64,000 bases of DNA from Streptomyces sp. R41 (lineage in GTDB: Bacteria; Actinomycetota; Actinomycetes; Streptomycetales; Streptomycetaceae). Of this stretch, positions 39,819-48,061 are shown in pieces. Under the pieces are notes generated by a model, which saw nothing but the letters and a program-made list of their open reading frames with translations, searched no databases and had not been told where the DNA came from. The DNA is taken from the NCBI RefSeq assembly GCF_041053055.1, contig NZ_CP163443.1, forward strand, positions 9,097,001-9,161,000. Reading direction: 5' to 3'. Numbering within the stretch: the first letter of the stretch is position 1; each line of letters starts with the position of its first letter. The translations under genes and the position numbers were made by a program.

Positions 39819-41912
39819 CTACAGCAGGACTGCGTGGGCGTCCAGGGCGACCGCGCCGCCGGGATGCACGAGCAGCGGATTGACCTCCAGCTCGGCGAGT
39901 TCGGGGTGCTCGGCGGCGGCTCGGGCCACCGCGCACAGGGCGGCCGCCGCGGCCTCCAGATGGACGGGCGGCGCGCCGCGCCAGCCGGTCAGCAGCGGTG
40001 CGTGCCGCAGCTCTGCGAGCAGGGCACGCGCGCGTGCCGTGGTCAACGGTGCCAGGGCGAGCGCCGTGTCGGCCAGCAGCTCCGCGGTGATCCCGCCGAG
40101 CCCCACCATCGCGACGGGACCGAAGGCCGTGTCCCGGCGCACGCCGACGATCAGCTCATGGGCGTACGGAGGCGCCGCCATGGCCTCCACGGCGAAGCGC
40201 TCCGCGCCGGTGGCCGCCCGCATCCGCCGGAACGCGGCGCGCAGCGCCCCCGCGTCCGAGAGGCCGAGGGCCACCCCGCCCGCCTCCGTCTTGTGGGCCA
40301 GACCCATCGCCTTGAGGACCAGCGGGTATCCGACGAGCTGCGCGGCGTCCACGGCCTCGTCGGCCGTCGTGACGAACCGGGCGGCGGGAAAGGTGAGTCC
40401 GTAGGTGGAGAGGAGATCACGGACGGTCTCGTACGAGCCGTCGGGTACGGGGGAGGAGGCTCTCCTCGTTGGCGCCGGGTCCATCGACGGGCGCGCGAGG
40501 CGTGCGATCCCGGCGAGTGCTGTCGCCGCCTGTTCGATGCGCTCGTACACGGGGATGCCACGGCGGCGCAGTACGGCGAGAGCGGGCGTGTCGCGGGCCA
40601 TGGTGTGCACGAGGAGGGCGCGGCCCGACTCGGACGCGGCGTCCGCGAGTTCGTGAGCGACCTCGCACTCACGCGCGGACTGCGCCGGGTTGGCGCTCGC
40701 GTAGTCCCCGAAGTACCCGGTCAGTACGACGGCGTCGGCGTCACCTCCCACCAGCAGGGCGCGGGCCACGCGCGCGTAGCTGCCGAGATCGGCCTCGCCT
40801 GCGCCCGCGAGGTCGACCGGGTTGCGGCATCCGGCTCCGGGCGGCAGCACCGCCGCGACCTCGTCCGTCGTGCCCGCGGACAGTTCCGGCACGGCGAGTC
40901 CCCGCACGGCGAACGCGTCGGCGGCGAGCGCCCCTTGGCCGCCGCTGTCGCCGACGACGGCGACGCGAAACGTTTCTGCGCCCCTGTGTGAGGCGGCCCC
41001 CGACGCCTGCTGTGAAGCGGCCGTCGACACCGGCTGTGAAGCGGCCGTCGACAACAGACACACCGCCGTGTCCACCAGCTCACCCGCCGACTCCAGCAGC
41101 AACGAGCCCGCCTCCCGGCACACGGCGGCGACCGTGGCGTACGGACTGACCAGGGCGCCGGTGTGGGAGGCTGCGGCACCCGTGGAGGCGGGGCTTCGGC
41201 CGACCGTCAGCAGGAGGACGGGCTTGCCCGCCGCGTGGGCCGCGGCGAGGGCGCGGGCGAGGCGGCGGCCGTCGCGGAAGTCCTCGACGTAGGCGGCGAT
41301 GACACGCGTCGGCTCATGGGCGACCAGGGACTCCAGGGCGTCGGCCGCGTCGATGTCGCGCTGGTTGCCCAGGGAGACGAAGCGCGAAAATCCCTGTCCC
41401 GCGCGCGCGAGGAGACGGCCGATCTCCAGGGCGAGGTTCCCGCTCTGCGAGACCAGACCGACGCCGCCCACCGGGAATTCGCCCCAGCTGAGCCGGAGCT
41501 GTGTGGTCGTGTCGACGAGGCCCATGCAGTTGGGGCCGAGCAGCCGGGCCCCGCCGTCGGTCACCAGCTCGGCGAGCCCGTGCTCGTCGGCGGAGTCACT
41601 GCCCGAGGTGATCACCGTGAAACAGCGGGCGCCCGCCGCGAGCCCTTCGGCGACGACAGGACGTACGAACGGGGCAGGCACCGCGACCACGACGTGCTCG
41701 GGTGCGTCGGGCAGGCCGGCCAGACCTGGCCGGAAGGGTATGCCGTCGAGGGCCCCGCCTCGCCGGTTCACCAGATGCACCGCCCGGCGGCCGCGCCCGG
41801 AAAGAGCGCCCTTCGCCAGCCAGTAGCCCCACTTCGCGGGGTTGTCGGAGGCGCCGACCACGGCCACCGAGCATGGGTCGAAGAGGGCGTTCAGTGGCGT
41901 TTCATCCGTCAT
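39819..41912 (-). CDS. acyl-CoA synthetase (NDP-forming) / acetate--CoA ligase family protein
   Basis: A 697-residue fused ligase. A CoA-binding Rossmann domain (Ser-Val-Ala-Val-Val-Gly-Ala-Ser-Asp, 14-22) is followed by succinyl-CoA-ligase-like domains (Leu-Val-Ser-Gln-Ser-Gly-Asn-Leu-Ala near 165) and a C-terminal ATP-grasp domain (Tyr-Pro-Leu-Val-Leu-Lys-Ala ... His-Lys-Thr-Glu-Ala-Gly-Gly-Val near 530). It should form acyl-CoA from a carboxylate with ATP. The linker near residues 285-308 has an 8-residue unit present three times (Ser-Thr-Ala-Ala-Ser-Gln). The ATG at 41912 overlaps the dehydrogenase stop (ATGA). Confidence 0.88.
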   Translation of the reverse strand: MTDETPLNALFDPCSVAVVGASDNPAKWGYWLAKGALSGRGRRAVHLVNRRGGALDGIPFRPGLAGLPDAPEHVVVAVPAPFVRPVVAEGLAAGARCFTVITSGSDSADEHGLAELVTDGGARLLGPNCMGLVDTTTQLRLSWGEFPVGGVGLVSQSGNLALEIGRLLARAGQGFSRFVSLGNQRDIDAADALESLVAHEPTRVIAAYVEDFRDGRRLARALAAAHAAGKPVLLLTVGRSPASTGAAASHTGALVSPYATVAAVCREAGSLLLESAGELVDTAVCLLSTAASQPVSTAASQQASGAASHRGAETFRVAVVGDSGGQGALAADAFAVRGLAVPELSAGTTDEVAAVLPPGAGCRNPVDLAGAGEADLGSYARVARALLVGGDADAVVLTGYFGDYASANPAQSARECEVAHELADAASESGRALLVHTMARDTPALAVLRRRGIPVYERIEQAATALAGIARLARPSMDPAPTRRASSPVPDGSYETVRDLLSTYGLTFPAARFVTTADEAVDAAQLVGYPLVLKAMGLAHKTEAGGVALGLSDAGALRAAFRRMRAATGAERFAVEAMAAPPYAHELIVGVRRDTAFGPVAMVGLGGITAELLADTALALAPLTTARARALLAELRHAPLLTGWRGAPPVHLEAAAAALCAVARAAAEHPELAELEVNPLLVHPGGAVALDAHAVLL

Positions 41913-43087
41913 CCGTACCACCCGAATCGGTCCGCGATCACCGGCAGCCGGTCGCTGACGATGGCATGTGCGGCGGCCCGCGCGGTCGTCCCGTCGGCCT
42001 CCGCGCGGGCCAGCATCTGGTCGATCAGGGCGCGCATGGAGCGCCGCGTGTACGCGAACGCCTCGTCCGCGTCGGCGCCGATGTCGCCGAACAGCGTCCA
42101 CCACCACCAGGCGTTCGTCCCGGAGTTGACCACCACGTCCGGCAGCACGGTGACCCCGCGCCCGGCGAGCAGCTCCTCCGCCTCCGCCAGGACGGGCATG
42201 TTGGCCGCCTCGACGATCCAGCGGGCGGTGATCCGCCGCTGGTTCACTGCGTCGATCGCGTAGGAGACCGCCGCGGGCACCAGCACCTCCGCATCGGCGG
42301 ACAGCCAGGCCTCGCCGGGGAGTTCGCGGTCGTCGGGGCGCAGCGCCGAGCGGTCGACCGTCCCGTACGCGTCGCGGGCGGCGAGCAGCGCGTCGACGTC
42401 GAGGCCCTGCGGGTTCGCGATGGTGCCCTTGATGTCGGCGACGGCCACGACCTTGAGCCCCGCGCGCGCGAGGAAGCGCGCCGTGGCCCCACCCATGGTG
42501 CCGAGGCCCTGCACGGAGACGCGCGTCCCCGTGTACGCCACCCCGGCCCGGTCCAGGGCGGCGAGCACCGACTCGGCGACTCCGCAGCCGCCGACCAGCT
42601 CGTCGAGGCCGATGCCGTCGACCTCGACCGCGAAGGCGTCCGCGAGCCGCCGCCGTGCCGTCGCCTCGTCGTCGAGCAGCGGGTACACGGCCTGGATGGA
42701 CGAGACGAGCCCCGCCTCCTCGGCGGCGCGGTCGACCAGGTCCTGGGTGAGACCCAGGTCCTCACCCGTGGTCCAGAAGCTCTCGATGTACGGGCGCATG
42801 GCGCGCAGATAGCGCACCAGAAGGCCGTACGCCGCCGGGTCCTGGGGATCGCAGTCGATACCGCCCTTGGCGCCGCCCAGCGGGATGTAGCGGCCCTCCG
42901 GGTTGTAGTGCAGGGCCTCCTTCATGGTCATGCCGCGGGCGAGCCCCGCGACCTCCTCCAGCGTGCAGCCGGGCCGCATCCGCAGACCGCCGCTGGAGAC
43001 GCCGCGCACGAGCCGGTCGACGACGAGGAAGCCCTGGCGGCCGGTGACATGGTCCGTCCAGGTGAGCGTCATCAGGGGGGCGGTCAT
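41909..43087 (-). CDS. Glu/Leu/Phe/Val dehydrogenase
   Basis: A 392-residue NAD(P)-dependent amino acid dehydrogenase. The dimerisation/catalytic domain has Met-Lys-Glu-Ala-Leu-His-Tyr-Asn and the catalytic lysine segment Gly-Gly-Ala-Lys-Gly-Gly-Ile-Asp near residues 71-78. The Rossmann domain has Val-Gln-Gly-Leu-Gly-Thr-Met-Gly-Gly near 190. It oxidatively deaminates an amino acid to its 2-oxo acid, or the reverse. Its neighbour is a 2-oxo-acid decarboxylase-like enzyme, which supports the catabolic direction. The gene overlaps both neighbours by ATGA. Confidence 0.88.
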   Translation of the reverse strand: MTAPLMTLTWTDHVTGRQGFLVVDRLVRGVSSGGLRMRPGCTLEEVAGLARGMTMKEALHYNPEGRYIPLGGAKGGIDCDPQDPAAYGLLVRYLRAMRPYIESFWTTGEDLGLTQDLVDRAAEEAGLVSSIQAVYPLLDDEATARRRLADAFAVEVDGIGLDELVGGCGVAESVLAALDRAGVAYTGTRVSVQGLGTMGGATARFLARAGLKVVAVADIKGTIANPQGLDVDALLAARDAYGTVDRSALRPDDRELPGEAWLSADAEVLVPAAVSYAIDAVNQRRITARWIVEAANMPVLAEAEELLAGRGVTVLPDVVVNSGTNAWWWWTLFGDIGADADEAFAYTRRSMRALIDQMLARAEADGTTARAAAHAIVSDRLPVIADRFGWYG

Positions 43088-44679
43088 GGGGTCTCCTCGG
43101 GGATGGCGATCAGAGTGGGGCCGGGGGTGCGCAGTGCCTCGGTGAGCGCGGCGGCCAGCTCGTCCGCTCCCCGCGCGCGCGTGCCCTGCCCTCCGTAGGC
43201 GCGGGCCAGGGCGGGCAGGTCGACCGGCGCGAGGTCGACCGCGGTGGGGCTGTCGCCCCGGGCGGCCATCTCGTCGCGGATCTCGCCGTAGCCGCCGTTG
43301 TCGAACACCACGACGGGCAGCGGGAGTCGGAGCTGTGCCGCGGTCGCCAGCTCCTGAACCGTGAACTGGAGGCCACCGTCCCCGCCGAGCGCCATCACCT
43401 GGCGATCCGGTCGCGCCACTTTGGCGCCGATCGCCGCGGGCAGCGCGTAGCCGAGCGTGCCGAAGCCGGTCGGGTGAAGATAGTGGCCCTCGGGGCCGAG
43501 CGGGAGATGCGGCAGCGCTCCGTAGTAGCAGCACTGGGAGCTGTCCGAGGTGATGACGGCGTCGTCGGACAGGACAGAACGGATCGCCCGGAGGTACGGG
43601 ATCCAGCGGGCGTCGCGTTCGGCGGTCTCGGCGTCACGGGCGGCCCGCAGGTCGCTCACCGGTCCGACTACGTCCTCCACGCGCGCGTGCCCGCGTACTT
43701 CGGAAAGCAGTGCCTCCAGGGAGACGCGTGAGTCGCCGACGACAGCGACGTCCGCGGGCAGGCCCGTGTACATCTGGTCAGGGTCCAGGTCGACGCGGAT
43801 CAGCGTGCCGTTCAGGGCGGGAGGCCGGGACCACAGATCGGACTCGGCGAGTTCGGTGCCGACGGCGAGTACGGCGTCGCGCTCGGCCAGCCACCGCTGG
43901 ACGGACGGGCTGTGCAGCGAGACGCCGAGCGACAGCGGGTGCGTCTCGGGGACGATCCCCTTGCCGTTGGCCGTGGTGACGACGGGAGCGCCCAGCTCCT
44001 CCGCGAGAGCGAGACACGAGGCGGTCGTGCCGCGCGCCCCGCCCCCGAGCACGAGCGCCGGACGGTGCGCGCGGCTCAGGACTTCGGCGGCCTTCCGTAC
44101 GGCTTCGATGTCGGGTGCCAGGGGCGCGACGCGCGGTGTGATGCGAACGGGACCGGTCTCCTCTACGGCCTCCAGCAGGTCGAGCGGGACCTCGATATGC
44201 ACCGGCCGCGGTCGCCGTGTACGGAACAGCGTGAAGGCCCGGGCGACGGCGGCGTCGATCTCAGTGACCGAGGAGACCCGGTGACTGAACGCGGCCACGC
44301 CGCGCAGCGCCTCGGTCTGGCTGCGCATCTCGTGCAGCAGACCGGTCGCGAGCCGCGGGTGGCGCAGCGGCATCCCGGGCGAGACGACGAGCAACGGCAC
44401 GCTGTCCGAGTACGCCTGCCCGACGGCGGCTGCCGCGTTCAGCAGCGCGGGCCCGGTCGTCGTGATCACCACTCCGGCGCGCTGCGTCACGCGCGCGTAG
44501 CCATCGGCGGCGTACCCGGCCCCCTGTTCGTGGCGCGGCAGGACATGCCGGATGCCGTACGCGGACAGATGACGGTAGATCTCCAGGTTGTGGGTTCCGG
44601 GGATGCCGAAGACCTGGGTCACGGCGTGTCCGCACAGGGCGCGGACGAGTGCCTCGCCACCGGTGACCGCGTCGCCCAT
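43084..44679 (-). CDS. thiamine diphosphate-dependent 2-oxo acid decarboxylase / acetolactate synthase-like protein
   Basis: A 531-residue ThDP enzyme with the usual three domains. The cofactor-activating Glu is in Pro-Arg-His-Glu-Gln-Gly-Ala-Gly-Tyr-Ala-Ala-Asp-Gly-Tyr-Ala-Arg near residue 51. The Mg-ThDP motif is Gly-Gly-Asp-Gly-Gly-Leu-Gln-Phe ... Asp-Asn-Gly-Gly-Tyr-Gly near 430-460. It most resembles 5-guanidino-2-oxopentanoate decarboxylase and related acetolactate-synthase homologues; the exact substrate is not certain. Placed after an amino acid dehydrogenase, it probably decarboxylates the 2-oxo acid produced. TGATG overlap with the acyl-CoA dehydrogenase gene. Confidence 0.85.
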   Translation of the reverse strand: MGDAVTGGEALVRALCGHAVTQVFGIPGTHNLEIYRHLSAYGIRHVLPRHEQGAGYAADGYARVTQRAGVVITTTGPALLNAAAAVGQAYSDSVPLLVVSPGMPLRHPRLATGLLHEMRSQTEALRGVAAFSHRVSSVTEIDAAVARAFTLFRTRRPRPVHIEVPLDLLEAVEETGPVRITPRVAPLAPDIEAVRKAAEVLSRAHRPALVLGGGARGTTASCLALAEELGAPVVTTANGKGIVPETHPLSLGVSLHSPSVQRWLAERDAVLAVGTELAESDLWSRPPALNGTLIRVDLDPDQMYTGLPADVAVVGDSRVSLEALLSEVRGHARVEDVVGPVSDLRAARDAETAERDARWIPYLRAIRSVLSDDAVITSDSSQCCYYGALPHLPLGPEGHYLHPTGFGTLGYALPAAIGAKVARPDRQVMALGGDGGLQFTVQELATAAQLRLPLPVVVFDNGGYGEIRDEMAARGDSPTAVDLAPVDLPALARAYGGQGTRARGADELAAALTEALRTPGPTLIAIPEETP

Positions 44680-45836
44680 CACAGGCTCCGCGAGATGACG
44701 AGCCGCATGATGTCCGAGGTGCCCTCTTCGATCTCCTCCAGCTTGGCGTCGCGCATCCACTGCTCGACCGGGAACTCCCTCGAGTAGCCCCAGCCGCCGA
44801 GCGTCTGAACGGCCGCCCAGGTGCAGTACGCGGCGGTCTCGGAGGCCGTCAGCTTGGCCATCGCCGCCTCCGCGGTCGCGTTCAGACCGGCGTCCAGGCG
44901 CTTCGCGGCCCGCCAGGTCATCAGCCGGGCCTGCTCCACGCGCGTCCGCATGTCGGCGAGGCGGAACGCCACCGCCTGGTGCTCGACGATCGGCTTGCCG
45001 AACTGCCGCCGCTCTCGGGCGTAGTCGCGCGCGTACTCGTACGCGGCCCGCGCCACGCCCGTCGCGGCGGCGCCCAGTACCGCGCGCGAGATGTCGAAGG
45101 TCCGCATCAGCCCGTGGAATCCTTCGCCCTCCGCTCCGAGCCGGTTCTCCTCGGGGACGTACGCGTTGTCGAAGAAGATCTCCCGGCAGACGATGGCGCG
45201 CTGCCCCATCTTGCGCATCGGCTCCCCGAAGGAGACGCCTTCGGTGCCCTTGCGCAACAGGAACGCGCTGACCCCGCCGGCGCGGCGGGTGGGGTCGGTC
45301 TTGGCGAACACGACGTACTGCTCGGCCTCGCCCGCGTTCGAGATCCACGACTTCTGCCCGTTCAGGCGGTAGCCGCCGGCGGTGCGGTGCGCGGTGGTGA
45401 CGATCGACGCGGCGTCGGAGCCCGCGCCGGGCTCGGTGGTCGCCAGGGACGTCATCGGGGTGTCGGGGCCCGTGAGGGGGGTCAGCCACTCCCGCTTCTG
45501 CTCCTCGCCGCCGAGCTCCAGCACAGGGTCGGCGAAGAAGCCGTTCGAGCAGAGCAGGTTGCCGATGCCGAGGTCACCCACGCACAGCTCCTCCTGCACC
45601 AGGACTTGGGTGAACACGTCGGTGAAGCCGCCCCCGCCGAACTCCTCGGGCAGCATGAAGCCGGTGATGCCCACCTTGGCCGCCTTGCGCCACAGGTCCC
45701 ACGGCGTCTCGACATCCGCCTCGTCGACGGCACGCGCGCGGGGACGGATCTCCTCCCGCGCGAACGCACGCGTCAGCTCCACGATGTCGTGCTGTTCCGC
45801 GCTGAGCGGGACCAGCTCGGTGGGGAGGTCGGACAT
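44679..45836 (-). CDS. acyl-CoA dehydrogenase
   Basis: A 385-residue FAD enzyme of full family length. Signature motifs are Ser-Leu-Ala-Thr-Thr-Glu-Pro-Gly-Ala-Gly-Ser-Asp near residues 128-139, Gln-Lys-Ser-Trp-Ile-Ser-Asn-Ala near 160, and Gln-Thr-Leu-Gly-Gly-Trp-Gly-Tyr with the catalytic Glu region Ile-Glu-Glu-Gly-Thr-Ser-Asp-Ile-Met at the C-terminus. It desaturates an acyl-CoA at the alpha-beta position. It is the promoter-proximal gene of the four-gene operon, with TGGAGG before the ATG and two palindromic operator-like sites about 50-120 bp upstream. Confidence 0.92.
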   Translation of the reverse strand: MSDLPTELVPLSAEQHDIVELTRAFAREEIRPRARAVDEADVETPWDLWRKAAKVGITGFMLPEEFGGGGFTDVFTQVLVQEELCVGDLGIGNLLCSNGFFADPVLELGGEEQKREWLTPLTGPDTPMTSLATTEPGAGSDAASIVTTAHRTAGGYRLNGQKSWISNAGEAEQYVVFAKTDPTRRAGGVSAFLLRKGTEGVSFGEPMRKMGQRAIVCREIFFDNAYVPEENRLGAEGEGFHGLMRTFDISRAVLGAAATGVARAAYEYARDYARERRQFGKPIVEHQAVAFRLADMRTRVEQARLMTWRAAKRLDAGLNATAEAAMAKLTASETAAYCTWAAVQTLGGWGYSREFPVEQWMRDAKLEEIEEGTSDIMRLVISRSL

Positions 45837-45888
45837 GGTGCCTCCAGATGCGGACGGAACGGCGTGGCCGACGGGGCCACCGGACGGT

Positions 45889-45956
45889 TACTGAATCATG
45901 AGTCAGTATCGGAAGCGGCGTGGGTCTCTGTCAACGTACTGAACGGATCATCAGTA
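45889..45956. promoter_or_regulatory. two TetR-type operators upstream of the acyl-CoA dehydrogenase operon
   Basis: TACTGAATCATGAGTCAGTA at 45889-45908 is a 20-bp palindrome with one mismatched pair. A second site at 45937-45956 has the same TACTGA-N8-TCAGTA arms, 48 bp away. Site 1 shares ACTGAAT-N4-AGTCAGTA with the inverted repeat beside the TetR gene at 37.6 kb, so the same regulator may bind both loci. Confidence 0.75.
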
Positions 45957-46222
45957 GCGACTGCGCGGCCCGCATCGCCTGCCGAGCTTCGCCACGGCCG
46001 GCTGTCCACGGCGGGTGCCGCAGGTCACACGGATGGTGACCGGGCTCGACGCGGACGGTGCCCGGTTCCGCGAACGGTGGGCGGAGTTCCTGCGCGCGGT
46101 GGGGGAGGCGGTGAAGAGGTCGCGCGGGAGCGGCAAGGTCCTGCTCGGTGAGGTGACCCCGCGTTGGCTCTCGCGCGACCCGGCGTGCGGCCTCGTCGTC
46201 GGAGAGCACCTTCGCGCCCGGC

Positions 46223-46333
46223 CGTTCGCGTACCACTTCACGGCCGGGCCGTTCGCGTACCACTCCACTCCCCACCCCGTCGTTCGTGTACCACTCCGTG
46301 CCCAGGTCGTTCGCGCACGACTTCACGCTGGGG
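46223..46333. repeat. four-copy degenerate direct repeat, 27-31-bp spacing
   Basis: CGTTCGCGTACCACTTC-like units start at 46223, 46250, 46281 and 46308. The first two are nearly identical and the last two diverged. There is no evidence of coding in any frame. On the minus strand the units read GAAGTGGTACGCGAACG. Confidence 0.7.
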
Positions 46334-46496
46334 TCGCCCGCGTCTCACTGCTCGACGCGGAAGAAGAACGTGTGCGGCGGAGTTGGAGGAGTAAAGACCA
46401 TGGAGTCGCGGACATCGGGCTGTGACAGGGCCGACCCGGCGTTGTCAGAGGCGGCGACCATAATGGAAAACCTGACTTACTCCACCTGGAGGTACC

Positions 46497-47714
46497 GTGA
46501 CCGGATTCCGTACCCTGAGCTCCGGGCTCCGCTCGCTGCGGCCCGCCGCCTTCGGCGCGGATCCGGCTGGTGAGCGCCTGGAGCGCATTCGCAGATCGCC
46601 GAACTTCGCGGACGGTGTCTTCAAGAACCCGGAGAGTGCCCGGATCCGCCCCGACGGCTCCATGCTCGAGTTCGCGAAGGTCTACTTCCGCAAGGAGGAG
46701 CGCGTCCACCGCGCCCCGGCCGGGACGGTGCCGGTGCACGCGACGACGCTCGCCGACCTGGCCAGGCCCGCGGCGACCGGGCTGCGGCTCACCTGGATGG
46801 GACACTCCAGCGTCCTCGCGGAGATCGACGGGCACCGGGTGCTCTTCGACCCGGTCTGGGGCGAGCGCTGCTCCCCGTTCAACTTTGCCGGGCCCAAGCG
46901 GCTGCATCCGGTGCCCCTGCCGCTGGCCGAGCTCGGCCCGGTCGACGTCGTCGTCATCTCGCACGACCACTACGACCACCTCGACCTGCCCACCATCAAG
47001 GCCCTGGCCGACACGGACACGGTGTTCGCGGTACCGCTCGGCGTCGGCGCCCACCTGGAGCACTGGGGCGTCTCGGCCGACCGGCTCCGCGAGCTGGACT
47101 GGGACGAGTCGACGAAGGTCGGCGGAATCTCCCTGACCGCCACCCCGGCGCGGCACTTCTGCGGCCGCGGTCTGCGCAACGCGCAGCACACCCTCTGGGC
47201 CTCCTGGGCCGTCGCGGGCGACGAGCACCGGATCTACCACAGCGGCGACACCGGCTATTTCGAGGGGTTCAAGGACATCGGCGCCGAGCACGGCCCGTTC
47301 GACGCCACGATGATCCAGATCGGCGCGTACAGCGAGTTCTGGCCCGACATCCACATGACGCCCGCGGAGGGCATGCGCGCCCACCTGGACCTCCAGGGCG
47401 GGCGGCCTTCCGGAGTCATGATGCCGATCCACTGGGCGACGTTCAATCTGGCGACCCATCCCTGGGCGGAGCCCGGCGAGGGGACGATGGCCGCGGCGCA
47501 CGCGGCGGGTGCGCGCATCGCGCTGCCCCGCCCCGGCGAGCCCTTCGAGCCCACGGCCGAGACCGTCCCGTCCGAGCCCTGGTGGCGCGGCGTGGCCCTC
47601 CCGCCGGCGGGCGGCTGGCCCACCCTCGAGAAGACCGTCGCCGACACACCGGGTGACGTCGCCGACGGCTCGACGGAGGACACCGGAGAGCCGGAGACGG
47701 TGCCCGCGGGCTGA
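46497..47714 (+). CDS. MBL-fold metallo-hydrolase (NAPE-PLD/UlaG-like)
   Basis: A 405-residue metallo-beta-lactamase-fold protein. The metal-binding motif Ser-His-Asp-His-Tyr-Asp-His-Leu (HxHxDH) is near residues 160-167. Further ligands are in Ala-Arg-His-Phe-Cys-Gly-Arg (about 220), Ser-Gly-Asp-Thr-Gly-Tyr (about 253) and Met-Pro-Ile-His-Trp (about 310). The arrangement matches N-acyl phosphatidylethanolamine phospholipase D and related proteins. GGAGG lies 5 nt before the GTG start. The C-terminal 40 residues are acidic and low-complexity. The physiological substrate is unknown. Confidence 0.88.
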   Translation: MTGFRTLSSGLRSLRPAAFGADPAGERLERIRRSPNFADGVFKNPESARIRPDGSMLEFAKVYFRKEERVHRAPAGTVPVHATTLADLARPAATGLRLTWMGHSSVLAEIDGHRVLFDPVWGERCSPFNFAGPKRLHPVPLPLAELGPVDVVVISHDHYDHLDLPTIKALADTDTVFAVPLGVGAHLEHWGVSADRLRELDWDESTKVGGISLTATPARHFCGRGLRNAQHTLWASWAVAGDEHRIYHSGDTGYFEGFKDIGAEHGPFDATMIQIGAYSEFWPDIHMTPAEGMRAHLDLQGGRPSGVMMPIHWATFNLATHPWAEPGEGTMAAAHAAGARIALPRPGEPFEPTAETVPSEPWWRGVALPPAGGWPTLEKTVADTPGDVADGSTEDTGEPETVPAG

Positions 47715-47726
47715 TTTTCCGATCGA

Positions 47727-47767
47727 CGGCGAGGGCCGGGGAGCGCACCGCTCCCCGGCCCTCGCCG
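47727..47767 (+). terminator. strong intrinsic terminator of the MBL-fold gene
   Basis: Perfect 19-bp arms (47727-47745 and 47749-47767) with a 3-nt loop, followed by TTTGTTTG. It is the strongest terminator in the window. Confidence 0.92.
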
Positions 47768-48061
47768 TTTGTTTGCGACCACTTCTGACCAGCTCCGATC
47801 GGGTCGATGGTCTGTTGGAACGCGTGTCCGATGGAGTTATCGGTCTGTCGTACGACGCCTCATACCAGAGCGGGACGCTGTCCGTGGGACTTTGTCAACT
47901 GCCCACCGCACATGATGGGTTGGCGACTACTGTCAGTTGCCGTCGGGCGACGCGGGGCCGAATTTTTCGGCTCTCTCGACCGGCACCGCGATGGCGCACG
48001 CCCGAGTCGCGCAGACCCGCGGGAGCCCCCGCGCTCCCGACGCCACAGTACGAGGACGCAG

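Larger units (their letters stand above)
45837..46496. other. 660-bp intergenic region with operators and a four-copy repeat; no supported gene
   Basis: The proximal third holds two operator-like palindromes for the acyl-CoA dehydrogenase operon. A reading frame of about 136 codons (46015-46425, plus strand) exists but matches nothing I recognise and runs through a tandem repeat, so I do not call it. The last 60 bp hold the leader and GGAGG site of the MBL-fold gene. No regulator gene is present although the operators imply one. Confidence 0.6.

Noticed and set aside
39819..45836. Firm naming of the operon as an arginine transaminase (AruI) pathway
   Set aside because: The ThDP enzyme resembles that decarboxylase, but the other three genes fit several amino acids and no arginine aminotransferase is adjacent.
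46223..46333. Possible CRISPR-like array
   Set aside because: Units are only about 17 bp, degenerate, spaced by 10-14 bp, and there are no cas genes; spacers are too short and similar to each other.
46015..46425. 136-codon plus-strand frame in the gap before the MBL-fold gene
   Set aside because: It runs through a tandem repeat, has no ribosome-binding site or known domain, and the amino acid sequence looks like translated repeat. Conservation would be needed to revive it.
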